From Ananas comosus (Eukaryota; Streptophyta; Magnoliopsida; Poales; Bromeliaceae), in the NCBI RefSeq assembly GCF_001540865.1, contig NC_033621.1, forward strand, positions 8,265,537-8,329,536: a stretch of DNA of 64,000 nucleotides. The letters run 5' to 3'. This document shows, piece by piece, positions 21,441 through 34,160 of this stretch; the stretch's first letter is position 1; every line of letters begins with the position of its first letter. Under the pieces are notes generated by a model that searched no databases, was not told the origin of the DNA, and worked only from the letters and a program-made list of their open reading frames with translations. Made by a program: the position numbers and the translations under genes.

Positions 21441-24180
21441 AGAGGTTTGGTATCAGTGCCATCTTCAGCACCGGCACCAGTATTACTGAGTCCCAGCTAG
21501 GGGACGCCTTCTGCTCACTATCAGGCCGGGAGGCCACCTGTCCAGAGACAGACGGAGGGGTCACGGCGGGCCCCGAATGGGCGCATGTATGCAGCCCGGG
21601 TGGAGGAGGCAGCAGTGGCCGAGTTTGTGACTACAGGTATCAGCTCCTTTGTGGCATTCGAGTTGTGCATTGTTTGTTACTGGTGCATGGCATCTATGAT
21701 CGGCTGTTCGCCGAGTTGCATGGCATTTCGTTGGTTCGCTGTTTGCGACATTGAGTAACCCCTTGAGCTAAGCGGTTGATTTACGGGTTGCGGGTAGCAT
21801 GTTTTGTTATGTTTGTAGGTCTCACGAGGATTGCGTTAGTTGCATTCCTGGATCGGCTATTTGCCGTATGGTGCTTGGAGACGACCGTGCTTGGACCATT
21901 TGGGGACTGTGGAGCCTGGGCCCGTTGGGCAGGCGCAGTCGGCTGTGTGTGGCAGCGGCCCAGTACCTACGGGTAGGGCAGAGTTTTGGTTGGGACGGTA
22001 GTCCGAGCGTAGACCCTGGAGCGTGGAAAGCCACGTGATAGATCGTGAGATCGAGGACACGCCGAGTGTGTAGTTACCCAACCCGAGGATTTGTTAGCGC
22101 TGAACTTTTCGACGCATGTTGGATGATCGGTTGATCGGGTGTGTCGTTTCAAGCACCCTGCCACGTGAGATGGTTTTGTGTGCCGTCAATAGATTGACCT
22201 TCCTTGGTGTGGAATTGTTGTGGGTACCTGGTACCCCTGGATTGCGAGCTGATTTGACTCGCCCTGAGGACTTTGAGCACGAAATAGTGCGATTTGAGGG
22301 TTTACTTCCGCTAGTTGCGTTGATTGTCTCCCTTACCTAAAATTGGGTGAGTGTTGGAGAGAAGTTGGGGCCTAATTGGCCATTAGTTTCTGGTGATCAA
22401 GGATCCTCGTAATGAAGGATGTCTTTGATCGGTTGTTGTGCCCCCGACCGAGACACAAATCGTGAGCTCGAATTGGCGGGGAGGTACTTTGGTTGGTGTT
22501 TTGTTTCGTGACGGAGCACTCTCACTTGTTATGGGACCGGTTGGGCCATTTTGACTGTATGTCGACTCTCGTGATTCAAATTGAACCACGATTAGAGGTT
22601 TGGACCGTTGCTGATGCTCATTGACCTTGGTGTACTCGATAAGATTGTGAGCAATCTGAGTAGTACTGTCTGATGCTGGAGTTTGAGGTCATATCTCAAA
22701 CCGGTTGTGATGTTGATGGTGACATCCTGAGGATGATGTTGCCTATGCCTGTAGTACTCCACCAGTGGAAAGGATTTGCGGAATGATAATTCCGAGTCCT
22801 CTATGTGGATTTGTGGAACCAGTCGCGAATGACTTGGGGTATTCTTATAGGATGTGCAGGATTGGACTGCATAGGCAGATTTGAAGTGATCGAGTTGTGG
22901 AACTCTCACTGATGGGTGAAAAACTCGCGGGAGGGAAGGTACCAGGTTACTAAATTCGAGTGTCAAATAAAGGAGCATGTACAATGATTTGAGTTCTTCG
23001 GGATAGAACTGCATTTGAGGACTTATAGGATTGACTTTGGTTTGACAGTCGCATCAGGATGACTTTGATAGAGAGTTATTACTGAACTATGGATTGATCC
23101 CTCTCTATCACGTGAATTGAGTTCGGTGGCCATGGACACCTGGAGCATCCAATGCTAGGGGAAGCATTGAGATCAAAATTTTCGAGCGGTCGTGTTATGG
23201 ACCTTCTGTTGAAGCTAGGCCCTTGGCCTAGGCATGCAAGAGTTTACTTGGACTTGAGTTAGGACTATTATGATGATCTTAGTGGATTGATGAAGCCTTT
23301 GAGCTTAGTCCCCGACCCCATATTGCAGTGGATTCGAGGGTACTCCCGGGTGGTGAGTTTGAGATTGATGTGGAGACGTCGTATCGCCGTGCCGATTGAG
23401 GAATTAAATAATCGTCATGGTGAGCGAGTTTAGACGATGAGTCGATTCCTATTACTATTGGAAGGTTGGCTACATTCAATGTTGGTTTAGAACCGTTCGT
23501 GTCAAGCAAGATTGGACGGATGGGCGGAAGTTGCAATTAGCAACGAGATGGAAGGGGTACACCATCCTTAACCTTGGATTGAATTGCACTCAGTTGTGCC
23601 ATCTCGAGAAGAGAGTTGACCTTGGATTTGAAGGATCATCGTTGAAATATGAGCCGATGAGTGGATGTTGCATCACCTCCCCTTAGTGAGTGTTGATCAG
23701 ATGAGCACTCCGATGGAGTTCCGATAGATGAGTAATGGATTTAACCCCCCCTGACGCTTGCTTTGGTTAGCACCATGGAATCCACCCTTGAGGGGTATTT
23801 GGATGGGATTCTAGATACTAGAGTAATTAAAGCAGAGCATGGCTTTACCCTCGACTTGGACGAGAAAGGTGAGAGTTGGAATTCAGCTTTCGGAAACACT
23901 TGGGTTCGTGAGGACCAACTGATGGACGTGTCGATCAAGTGCGGATTGGAGATGGAACTTTCGGTGAAGGCTTGAGTTCAAGGAGCTTATGCGAAAGTTT
24001 TGGTTGTGTTATGCCAAAGCCTTGGCGGTGCGAGATCTTGTTGTGTTTGTGCCTTGGAGTTTTCCGGCACACTTGAGACCATCATGGTCCGTTTGGGGCG
24101 CTGCTAGAGCGCTTCTTCCATCATCTTCGGATAGGTGTATTGTGTGGTTGACCCGCAGTTTCGCGGACGAAACTCCTTTT
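21441..24180 (+). other. Internal non-coding region of element A
   Basis: No RT, RNase H or integrase motif is found. A stretch at 21590-21750 could be a decayed protease neighbourhood (GRMYAARVEEA just after the knuckles, later LHGISLV). The rest has only short ORFs on both strands. If pol was lost, it was lost before the present LTRs diverged. Confidence 0.55.
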
Positions 24181-24193
24181 TAGGAGGGTTGAA
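24181..24193 (+). promoter_or_regulatory. Polypurine tract of element A
   Basis: taggagggttgaa immediately precedes the 3' LTR start TGTAACAC. The upstream acgaaactcctttt matches the Tekay-type element at 58238-58250. Confidence 0.75.
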
Positions 24194-26968
24194 TGTAACA
24201 CACTGGACCTTTGCAAATTGCGAGGTTCGAGTGTTTGGCTGTGTTCTGAGCTTTTCTAGATTTTCTGGTAGGTCGTTGACTGTGTTCCGACCTATGGCAC
24301 GTATCCCGAGAATTGTGTTTTTAAGCTTGGTACCAAAATCCAAAATTTGGATTCATTGGACAGCTCTCGGGTTAGCCTGCAGCAGAGCTTGTACCGGAAC
24401 AAGGTTGGTCTTGTACCGGTACAAGGATTGATGGTTGTACCGGTACAGCCATCGGGCTTGTACCGGTACAGAGCCGCAGACCCCGCGACCTGAGCCTCGG
24501 GTTTGCATTTTCGTGGGCCTTGTACCGGTACAAGGGCCCGTGTACCGGTACAAGGAGGCTGATTTCGTGCAGTTCGAACTGCAGGGGTGTTTTTGCATAT
24601 GTTGCCTTCTATATGTAATCCCCACGCCCTAGGGGCTTCTCCTGAGCTTGGGACCAGCAAGAGGAGAGGTAGGGAGCCCCTCTTTTTCCCTCTTTGGATT
24701 TGATCTCCAATTCCTTGGATTTTGATGGTTTATTCCTCTTTGTTTTCCTATTGGAGCTATTTCCACCATTGTTGGAGCTTGGAGCTTGGATTTGAAGCTT
24801 GGTGGAGGGAAGATCCTTGAAGTTTGAAGACTTTGAGCTTGGTTTGGAGCTTCTAAGAGGTAAGTGACAAGATCCTTTCCTCTAGATTTGAATTTTGGAG
24901 GTTTATTTGAGATGAAACCCTAGATTGTGGGTTTAGGGTTTATTTTTGGGGGTTTTGGACTTGGGGCTTTTTGATCTAAATTGATGGGTCTTGAACTTTG
25001 GTATAGGTTGGATTTGAAGGGTTATTACTCTCATTTGGAGATTGAGAGAGGATTTCACCTCACAATGTGAGTTTTGCCCCTTTTCTTGTATTGGTTAATG
25101 TTTAACCTAGGAGTTGTTCGTTCGGTTTGTGTGACTCTTCGTTTTGTACCCTTAGGGTCCTAGAAGAGTAGTGGATACCTTCGTTGGAGCTTACGAAGGG
25201 TTTTGTGACGCCGTGGTGGGTTTGGCTTCTTTGAAATGGGAGGAAATTCCTCCTATGTGGTTAAATGCTTTCATTTACTATAAATTCATGCATATTCATG
25301 TTTAGTAGCATTTATGAGAATTTTTGAATGCTTAGAACTCATATGTTATGCATCAAGAAAATTTACTCCATATAGTAGAGAGACATATATGCTTTGTTAA
25401 TATGCATGCGGCGAACATTCTGTGAGATGATATGAAATCAAGTTCTTGCTTCGAATATGACTAGAATTACAAGTTCTTGAACTTAGTATCCATGTTGGGA
25501 CATAATGAGCCATAGTGTCATGAAGAGGCACTTGGACTAGAAAATTGTTAAACTGCAATATAGAGACTTGATGATAGGCCATTTTGACATCGACTATATT
25601 CCATATTTTAGATATGATGAAATAGTGACTTGGCCACGATGACATTAGCTACTTTCCATGTTAGAGACATGACGATATAGTAGCAGGCCTTTGGGGACAT
25701 GAGCTATATTCCGGGTTTTAGATCCGATGAAATAGTAATGACCCATTGGGACCTGAGACACGACGGTTGAGGCAGGCCTTTGGGACATGTGCTGTATTCC
25801 GGGTTTTAGATCCGACGCAACAGTGATGAACCACTGGGACTTGAGGCAGACTTATTCGCTTGCATGCCACTGTGCTCTTTCGCACATACTTGTGAGGGTC
25901 GCTCCCCACAAGTCGGCACTCCGGAGATAGCCATCGCGACACAAGCTCGCTCGTGCAGGATTGGGCGCCAAAATGAGTTGCCGTGGGGGAGGCTCATTCC
26001 TAGGGTGGGGATGTTGACTACCACGGGGCCATTGTTGGCACGGCGCAGGCCGGACTACCTACGGGTAGCTTCCACAGGATTGGATTACTAGTGATAAATT
26101 ATACCTTTGGACATTGACTAGAATAGTAAACAATGACATCTTTACTATCTTTGCATTGAGGACACCGGATTGGTTGCATTTCTATGCTTATGCATGTCAT
26201 ACACATCCATGTACATTCCTGATATAGTTGCTTCATTACTTATGCCAAGGTATGCTAAGTAGAATACAAGAGATGGTTGTTCATTACTTATGCCAATGTA
26301 AGCTAAGTAGAATACAAGAGATGGTTGTTTATTACTTGTGCAATTTCATGCAAAGTAGAGATCATGTGATAGGTTATTACTTGCGCAATTTCAAGCAAAG
26401 TAGAGATCATGTGTGGGTTATTGTTTACGCTATTTACATACTTATTGTAATTATCGTGTATCTACTTACCCTTTTCACGCTCGGGCCTAGTGGCGCATTT
26501 CACTGAAGTCAGTAATTGCCCACTGGGAACTATTATTTAATAGTTCTCACGCCCCCTGTTTTATGGTTTTATTTCAGAGCCTTCAGCACCGGTGGAGGCA
26601 CGGGATCGCGGCAAGAGGATCGCCTAGCTAGCTAGTGGAGCCAGTTTTGCTCCTAGGTGGTCATTCTCTCTTTTGGTTTTTGGTGAGAGAGAGTTTTGTT
26701 ACCATGTATAGAGACCACCATTGTACTCCCCTTTGTACTTGTATTTTGGGTTTCCGTTGTATTAAGCTATGTTTTATTTTAGTGGATTTCTAGCACTCCT
26801 TTACTATTCCTTGTTGTAGAACCTAGTTACTTTTGCTCTGATATCGCTAGAGTTCTTTATGGTATAGTTGTATTTATTAAAATTTTGGTAGACGCCTTAT
26901 ATGTTTTAGACGTATGGCGGGTCTGGTCACGTGCCGGGTAGGCTTCCGCTGAGCTCCGGGGCGTGACA
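24194..26968 (+). repeat. 3' LTR of element A
   Basis: 2775 bp, near-identical to the 5' LTR. It is 44 bp longer, which is exactly one extra tandem unit (26374-26417). The palindrome array at 24388-24556 is better preserved than in the 5' LTR. The TATA-like site is at 24608-24618. Confidence 0.9.
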
Positions 26969-26973
26969 CGCCC
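26969..26973. repeat. Right target-site duplication of element A (cgccc)
   Basis: It is identical to 16778-16782. Confidence 0.9.
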
Positions 26974-29102
26974 TCGAGCCAAGACTAATGGGTGAGTACG
27001 ATCAATCCTTAACTTTAAGGATTCCAAGTTCAATCCAATCCTCACTATGAGGATGCAATGCTCATATGACCCTTAACTCTAAGGTTGCTATGTCATAATA
27101 TTCAACTATGTCCTTTACTTGCACTCTTTAACTTGCTTTAGTGTCATCATACTACTTATTCTTTATACTCATTTTTATGCCACACTAAGTGTTCATTAAT
27201 GCCACACCTGTAATCTAGCATCCTTGTCCCATTGATGTCACCATTATAACACTAGTATTTAATACTCATCAATGCCACTCTCTATATTTATGTCAACATG
27301 TCACTTTGTTTCTAAGTTCTCATTGTTATGTCAAATGCCACAATGTCACAATTGCACATGCATATACTTTCTAGCACATTTTACAACCTGCCAACATGCA
27401 TAATTTCATCTAGCATATTCCACAGTGTTAACATGCATATTCTAATTATCATATTCCACAATATGTCTATATACATATACCAACTAGCATAATTTTATAA
27501 TGTTAACATTCATATGCCATCCAACATGTTCCATAATTTATCAACATACATATTCCATTTATCATATTCCTCAATGTATTAACATGCACATCTCAACGAT
27601 AGGTAATAAACATCAAATATAATAAGGTTCATGCATCCATAATACCTTATGCAACCTACCACTATACATATATGCATCAATAATGAATATTACTTTGCTT
27701 CGACATGGAAGCGAGCTAGACATTTCGGTGAGCACAACCCACCTCAAATCGCTTGCCGATTGCTTGTAGCCACTTGCAATCGGCCTCCCGCGGCACCCGT
27801 TGCCCGGTTCAGCCCGAACTCGCACTCAACCACCAAACGGCCACCAATCCGCAATCCGAAAATTAAATGTCTATAACTTGATGCCACGATGTTCCGGATC
27901 CATTCTCATGATTTTTTGGACGTCGCCTCGGCCCTCCAGGCGGAAACGAAGCCAAAACGTCTGTTTCTTCAATATCTCCGCATAGGCTCGACGAATCACC
28001 GAACTGACTTCGCCAACGTGTTCGTATAACTAGCAATTAGGTTTACGTATGATTAATTTAGATCAAACCCAAATATTTTACAAAAACTCCATTTAGAACC
28101 CTAGATGTTTACTATTGCAAAAATACTACAAATCGGAACTTTATTCATGCAATTTACATTCATTTAGCATCCTAGGATTCAATTAAACCCATTCTAGAGC
28201 TTAAAACCTAAACCCTAGAAATCTACCATTAAAGGGTTTGAAGCTTACCTTCAAAGCTCTCCTCAAAGTTAAGGAAGAAGATGAAGAAGATGAAGATCCA
28301 CCTTCGAGCTTCCTTCTCCACCAAATCCTTCAAATTTTGGGAGAGATCTAGAGAGAGAAAGAGAGGCTTTTCTCTCTCCCTGTCCAGGCGTGTGTGTGTT
28401 GTGGCTGCTGCGGCTGAGGAAGAAGAAGAAGAAAGGGATTAATCCCTTTTTACAAATTAGCCCCTCAACATTAACACAATTATATTCAGTTTAGCAGCTC
28501 AGGTATAGATATTTTTCGTCTACCCTTTTGAATGTCCGTTTGAGCTCAAATTTGGCAGTCAGGCTCGGTTTTACTTAACTTGAAGAAAAAAATTTTAATC
28601 TTTTAGTTTCGACCACATTTGGTCACCGAAAGCTCTACCGAACTGTAATCTCTAGTAGATAGCAGTCGGATTTTTTTTTTCACCTTCCGGGTGTCAGAAT
28701 GATATGAAACTTTAAATCTAGCCTCATAAAAATAATTCTGACATATTCTTCAGTTTTCATAATTTTTTGATACTATGCATTTTCTGCTAAAATATCAGTC
28801 TCGTTTCTCGCAGAAAATTCTAAATCTTTTGTTTGCGTTCCGATTTCAGCACAAGTCATTTCCGACATATTTTACTTTTCTAAATCCAATAAAAATAGTA
28901 TCTCACACTATTTTTATTTATTTTTACTTTTATATCAAAATCTGGTATGTTACAGTACCGGTACCCTGTGTGTTTGCTCGCTTGACAGAGGCTCGGGTTT
29001 ACGCGCGTGGCTGCGAGGTACCGGTACTCCAGCCCGCGTACTGGTACGCAGTGCAGATGCAGTCTGAATATTTTTTAGGGTTCTTTTTGGAATTGTTACA
29101 AC

Positions 29103-29111
29103 TCTATAAAT
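29103..29111 (+). promoter_or_regulatory. TATA box of LTR B
   Basis: ctataaata lies about 90 bp downstream of the accggtac sites and upstream of a CT-rich leader, as expected for the LTR promoter. The transcript would start near 29135. Confidence 0.6.
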
Positions 29112-30099
29112 AAACCCTCACCCCTTTGAGGGGTTTCCTGTGCTGGAAACCAGAGAAGGAAGGTGGTAAGCTCCTCCATCTCTTCTCTTTGATTTCTCCC
29201 TTCTCTTTTGCATGATTTTTGGTGGATTGATCTCTCTTTTCCTTTCCCCTTTGCTTGTGGTTGGTTCTTCCACCTTGGAGAAGCCTTGGAGAGGGAGATT
29301 GGAGCTTGTTTGAGGTAAAATCTTCACCCTTAGCTCATTCCTAGCTTGGTTTGGAGCTTGTTGAGAGGTTGGTAACTTAAATCTCCCCTTTGGATCTTAT
29401 TTTGGCAAATTTTTTTGTATGAAGCCTAGATATGAGAAATTAGGGTTTCATTTGGGGGTTTTTGATTTGTAGCCTTTGGGACTAAATTGATAGGTATGGA
29501 ACTTTTTTCTAGGTTAGATTAGAGGTGCTCTAGCTCTCATTTGGATTTTAGGAGGGTTTTCTATCATTTAAGGTGACTTTCTACCTCTTTATGGGTTGGT
29601 TAAAGTTGAGCTTGTGAGGTGTTCGTTCGTTACCCCTAACCCTCTTAGAAATTCTTTTAGGGTGCTAGAAGCTTGGTAGACAACTTCGTTCGAAGGAACG
29701 AAAGGGTTCGAAGTGCATCCGGTGGGTTTGACCTGACCGAAATAGATGAACTCCCCCCTATCTCTTCTCTATGGTTTTAAGACATAATTAGATGCATATT
29801 CATGCTTAATATGACATGCTAGAATTTATGAAAACATAATACATACATGTTATGGGTTATGCTCTATGTAGTAGAGGCATATATGTGGATTTGGGCATAA
29901 AATGACCCTTCATGATGATTTTTCTTTATGCAACATTAGGAAGCATGTTAGAGATTACATGTTTCGTATAGGACATTTATACTCTATGTAGTAGAAGTAT
30001 ATAATGTGGACTTGCATTTTAAATGACATGTGGTTGTATTGCCTATTATGTAATATTAGCGAGCATGATAGAGATAAACAAGGGTATGATCTTGTGAAC

Positions 30100-32740
30100 T
30101 ATAACACACTGGACCTTTGCAAATTGCGAGGTTCGAGTGTTTGATTTGTATTTCAAACTTTTCCACATTTTCTGGAGGGTCGTAAACAGTGTTCCGACCT
30201 ATGGCTCGCATCTCGAGAACCGAGATTTTTAACTCAGCACTAAGTTCTCCAAAGAGAAGGACTTAGGCTGCTCTCGGGTTGGATTCTGCAGAGTTATGTA
30301 CCGGTACAACATCGAGTTTGTACCGGAATAGGGGTTTGTACCTGTACAACATTGAGTTTGTACCGATATAAACACCAGTTCTCAGCCAACCCGAGGCTCA
30401 GATTTGCACGTACCGTGGCTTTGTACCGGTACACTTTCCCGTGTACCGGTACATAGTGCAGCCCACAAACTGCTTATTCTGGGAGGGTGTTTTTGCAATT
30501 GTAGCATATCTATATATCACCCTACAGCCCATAGAGGCTCTTTTGAGCCCTAATCCGTGGAGAAGAGAGGTAGGAATCCCTCTCTTGATTTTCTTTCCTT
30601 TTTCTTGTGTTTTAGCTTATTTTGATCTCCTCTCTTTGCTTCTCTTTGCTCTTTGTTGGGTTTTCTCCCTTGGAGAAGCATTGGATTGAGGATTGGAGCT
30701 CGTGGGAAGATCTTTAACCCTAGTTGATTTTGAGCCTTGATTGAAGCTTCTAAGAGGTTAGGAACATATTTCTTGCTTTAGATTCATGTTTTGATGGTTT
30801 TTACTAGATGAAACCCTAGAAATGGAAATTCGGGTTTATTTTGGAAATTTTTGATTTGAAGCTTTTGGGACTCTTTTGATAAGTGTAGAACAACTCGTTG
30901 GGGTAAATTTGAAGGACTCTAGCTTCCAATTAGAATTTGAGAGGGATTTTCTACACTTTAGAGGGATTTTCTACACTTTAGGTGAGTTTTGCCATATCCT
31001 TGGGTGGATTTTTAAATGATCACTTTGGGTGTTCATTTATATTGTTTAACTCACTTAGAATTCTCTTTTGGGAGCTAGAAGACTCGGGGACAACTTCTTT
31101 TGCGCAAACGAAGGGTTCCGAGGAGACTTGGTGAGTTTGGCCTCACCAAAATGAGATAAATTTCTCATATGGTGGTTACACTTGTCGTAAAATGAAACTT
31201 CATGTATATTCATGCTAGGTAGAATATTTGTGAATTTTAGAATGCTTAAAATGCATAAGTTATTTATGATGAACTTTTGGGACCTCTATGTAGTAGAGTG
31301 TTGTTCATGTTGGGCTTATGCATATGGATAGCATTCTTATACGTGGCTTGGGATCATGTTTCCTATAGTGAAAATGACAAGTACAATACGCTTTTGAACT
31401 TAGAACTCATGCTTGGCATAGGAGGAAGCCTAATGTCATAAAGTGGCATTAGTCTTGATATATATATGGACTTGGAATGTATCTTGCCATAAAGTGGCAT
31501 TGAACCTAGAATATGCTTGGGCATAGTAAAATATAATGTCATGAAGTGGTATTAGTGTTGGAACGGGATTGGGACATAATGAGATATAATGTCATAAAGG
31601 GGCATTGAACATAATATATGGCTAAACCTTTACCTTAGGACATTAAACTAGAACCTTGGGTTGCTAGTGACTATTTCCATGCTAGAGACATGATGACCGG
31701 GTCTTTGAGACGATGACTATGCTTGCTTGCTATTTGTGCTCATTCGCACATGCTTGTGAGGGTCGCTTCCTGCAAGCCGGCACTCCGGAGTTAGCCGTTG
31801 TGACAGCAATTCGCTCGTGCGGGATTGAGAAGCCTACCGGGCTGTGTGGGATAGACTCATTCCAATGTGGGATGACGGGCTGCCACAGGCAGTTAGGCGG
31901 CACAAGCCGTGCTACACTCGTGTAGGTCCTGAATGAGGTTGGACATTGACATTAAACTATACTATGACAATCACTACTAGATAGCTTATAGTAGTTGGAT
32001 TCCTTGGACGTACTTATGGCATAATATTGGGCATTGGGACATGTAGTGTACTTGATAGTATTGCTTATTGCATTGTAGTATACTATTTGACACGTTGGAG
32101 CATACTAGTTATGTATTGGACATATTGACCATGATAGAATAGATGTGCACCATATTGACATCATGTTATGTTTATGGCATAGTAGTTAGCATTTCAATAC
32201 ATGCTTTCATATCCGCAGTTTATTAGTAGTTTCTCATATCTACTCATGCTTTTGGGCCTAGTGGTGCATTTTTCTAATATCAGTAATTGCCCACTGGGAA
32301 CTATAAATTATAGTTCTCATGCCCCATGTTTGATGTTTTTCTTACAGAGCCTTTCATCCCGGAAGAGCCTAGGGACCGCGGCAAGGGTGTTGCTTCGTGC
32401 TAGCGAGCGAGGAGAGTCTTGCTAGGTGGATCATTTTTTCTCCGTTTGTTTTAGTTGGAGAGGATGAGAGTGTCTTGTACCCTGTATAGAGACCACCATT
32501 TTGCTTCTAGATATTACTTGTGGATCTCACCATGTATCTCCTTTTGTGGATTATTACAGTGGTTAGTTTTAACGCTTCTACTTGTTGATAGATGTTAGCT
32601 GTACATATGCTCTGATATCTCTAGATATTTATTATCTTTTCTTTATTCATTGTTTTTGTTGTAGACGCCTTATATGTGCAGGCATATGGCGGGTCTGGAC
32701 ACGCGCCAGGAGGGCCTCCGCCGGGTCCCGGGGCGTGACA
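30100..32740 (+). repeat. 5' LTR of element D
   Basis: 2641 bp. It starts TATAACACACTGG (a variant of TGTAACAC) and ends GGGCGTGACA. It carries six TGTACCGGTACA-like sites (30298-30452), of which three keep the perfect core. The TATA box ctatatatca is at 30510-30519. A ~20-bp tandem duplication lies near 30942-30981. Confidence 0.85.
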
Positions 32741-32748
32741 GATTAATT

Positions 32749-32760
32749 TGGTATCAAAGC
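32749..32760 (+). promoter_or_regulatory. Primer-binding site of element D
   Basis: tggtatcaaagc has one mismatch to the initiator-Met type PBS and lies 8 bp after the LTR end. Confidence 0.85.
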
Positions 32761-33081
32761 CTAGGGTTGAGCTTTAGTGGACTGAGCAAACCTTAGGCCG
32801 GTTGGACTATAGGAAATAGGCTCGTGAGAGACAAGGTCTATTTAACTTGAGAACGAAAGTATTATAATTGGGTATTATTATAACTCTAAAAAGTTAGAGT
32901 TTTATCTGAGTGTATAGCTTCTAACTTCGCGGAGGGTTACGTTGGCGGCCGACAACGTAACATCGGGAGTTAGTAGTAAAGAACACTTCCTTACTTTCGC
33001 ATGATTTGGATATTGTTCGTTCAGCAGGGTTGCGATAGCGTGCGTTTTACTAACTTGCGATTTTATGATGTTGTAGTGATA

Positions 33082-33677
33082 ATGCCGATGACACGCTCTA
33101 AATCTGTTGGAGCGGACAACGCAGCGAATTTTGAGGAGGTAGAGACCTCCGCTACCTCCGGATCCGGCGAGGTCTGCAAGTTGAGGAGCCAGCTTGCGGC
33201 CCTCACTAATTTGGTTACTCAGCAGGCGGCGGCGGCTCAGCAGCAGGCCGATGCGGCTCACCGGCAGGAGGCGCGGATGAAGCGCTTGGAGGATCTTTTA
33301 CTGCAGCAGGCGGCTGCCAGGGAGGCTCAGATCCCTACACCACCCGCGCCGGTGGAGGTGGTTGCGCCCAGGGTGTCGTCTCCTGCACTCGACACTTCTC
33401 GGACGACCCCTGTGGTGGCACCTCAGGAGGAGGATGTTGCGGCACCACCAGCTCAGGTGCCTTTGGCGGGGGGGGCAGTCTTCCCCGTGATGGTTGAGGG
33501 AGCAGAGCGGGATCGGCTCATGAATTGCCTCAACGAGTTCAGGAGGTGTAACCCCAGGATTTTCGATGGAGAGAGGGTCGACCACTGGATTGTAGAGAAG
33601 TGGTTGATGCACATAGAAAAACTATTCCGCGGCACCTTCGTGGAGAAGAGAGACAGAGTTTGGCTCGCCACCCATCA
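33082..33677 (+). pseudogene. gag: Gag of element D, N-terminal part
   Basis: An open frame runs from ATG 33082 (MPMTRSK). It has a low-complexity Gln/Ala-rich stretch and a predicted coiled coil (ELR/LAALT..., QQADAAHRQEARMKRLEDLL), then a Pro/Ala linker. The start of the gag core follows: FRRCNPRIFDGERVDHWIVEKW and WLATHH. At 33678 it is cut by LTR R4, so about the last half of Gag is absent. The part present has no internal stop, unlike the gag of A. Confidence 0.8.
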
Positions 33678-34160
33678 TGTCACGCCCCGAGACCGCCACC
33701 AATTTGGTCCGGTTCGGGCTCGTCGAACAGACGGCGAACAGACAGCACCTCCCCTGTTCGCCCAAGGCTCAACAACAAGATCAAGTACAATTAAGCGCCT
33801 AGAAAATGCTTAAAATACATACATGATCAATACGAAGCGCCACAAGCGCCAACAAGTAAGAGCAAGAGTCACGAGTACATACACAAGTGAAATAAAGAGA
33901 GACAATTCTAGCTATTACATCCATTCATCTTTTACATATTGATTTACATTTTTATCCTCCAAAATGAATACATGAGTTTACAATTTTATCTCCCAAAATA
34001 AATACATGCTAGCTCCCAAAATATAACCTCCACTAACCATGTACGCGAGGGTACTCTAATGCAAAATGGAAAGCTGCTAGCTAGCTAGGGCGCTATGCCC
34101 TTACCGCGGTCCACTGCCGGTACTCTCCCTCTAGACCCTGCAACAAAGTGGGGTGAGAAC
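33678..34160 (-). repeat. LTR R4, start only, reverse orientation
   Basis: It begins TGTCACGCCCCGAG, with the accaatttggtccgg and gtggggtgagaacta blocks of the reverse LTRs. The putative left target site is catca (33673-33677). It ends abruptly at about 34160, where MULE coding sequence starts in the middle of an exon. Confidence 0.7.

Larger units (their letters stand above)
16783..26968 (+). mobile_element. Element A: gag-only, non-autonomous Ty3/gypsy-type LTR retrotransposon
   Basis: Two long, nearly identical LTRs (16783-19513 and 24194-26968) flank an internal region of about 4.3 kb with an initiator-Met PBS, a gag and a polypurine tract. Perfect cgccc duplications at 16778-16782 and 26969-26973 bound it. 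Apart from a possible short protease-like remnant near 21640-21750, no pol domain is recognisable in the 2.7 kb after gag. It therefore looks like a TR-GAG/LARD-type element that needs enzymes in trans. The PBS and the acgaaactcc sequence before the PPT also occur in the Tekay-type element at 50536-58951. High LTR similarity suggests it is the youngest large insertion in the nest. Confidence 0.85.
12710..28954 (-). repeat. Solo LTR R2, reverse orientation, host of F1 and element A
   Basis: R2 begins TGTCACGCCCC at 12710 and ends ATGTTACA at 28954. It is flanked by perfect gtacc duplications. Its own sequence is 12710-14092, 16692-16782 and 26974-28954, about 3.4 kb including a foldback element of about 430 bp. 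The colinearity of these three pieces is shown by comparison with R3 (46740-47050), which carries the same order of cccgacgggac, ctacaacccag, gaccactc and gagtataatcc-like blocks without interruption. It is the same family as R0. Confidence 0.85.
12445..30099 (+). repeat. LTR B (A/D family), split by solo LTR R2
   Basis: B starts TGTAACACACTGAAC. Its visible parts are 12445-12709 and 28960-30099, interrupted by R2 and everything inside it. The duplicated gtacc (12705-12709, 28955-28959) joins the halves exactly within an accggtac palindrome array. The second half has a TATA box (29103-29111), a CT-rich leader and repeated gacatgctag-type blocks. It ends at 30099 where element D starts, so the 3' end of B is not seen. 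Confidence 0.75.
30100..33677 (+). mobile_element. Element D (A family), 5' LTR plus partial gag, cut by R4
   Basis: LTR 30100-32740, PBS 32749-32760 and the leader and first 199 codons of gag are present. LTR R4 begins within gag at 33678. The rest of D is not found in the window. It is the same family as element A. Confidence 0.8.

Noticed and set aside
22592..23014. 140-codon minus-strand ORF within element A
   Set aside because: No domain or motif, lies in decayed internal sequence, antisense to the element.
33001..33813. 270-codon ORF taken as one protein
   Set aside because: Its last 45 codons read into LTR R4 after 33677, and the real gag start is ATG 33082.
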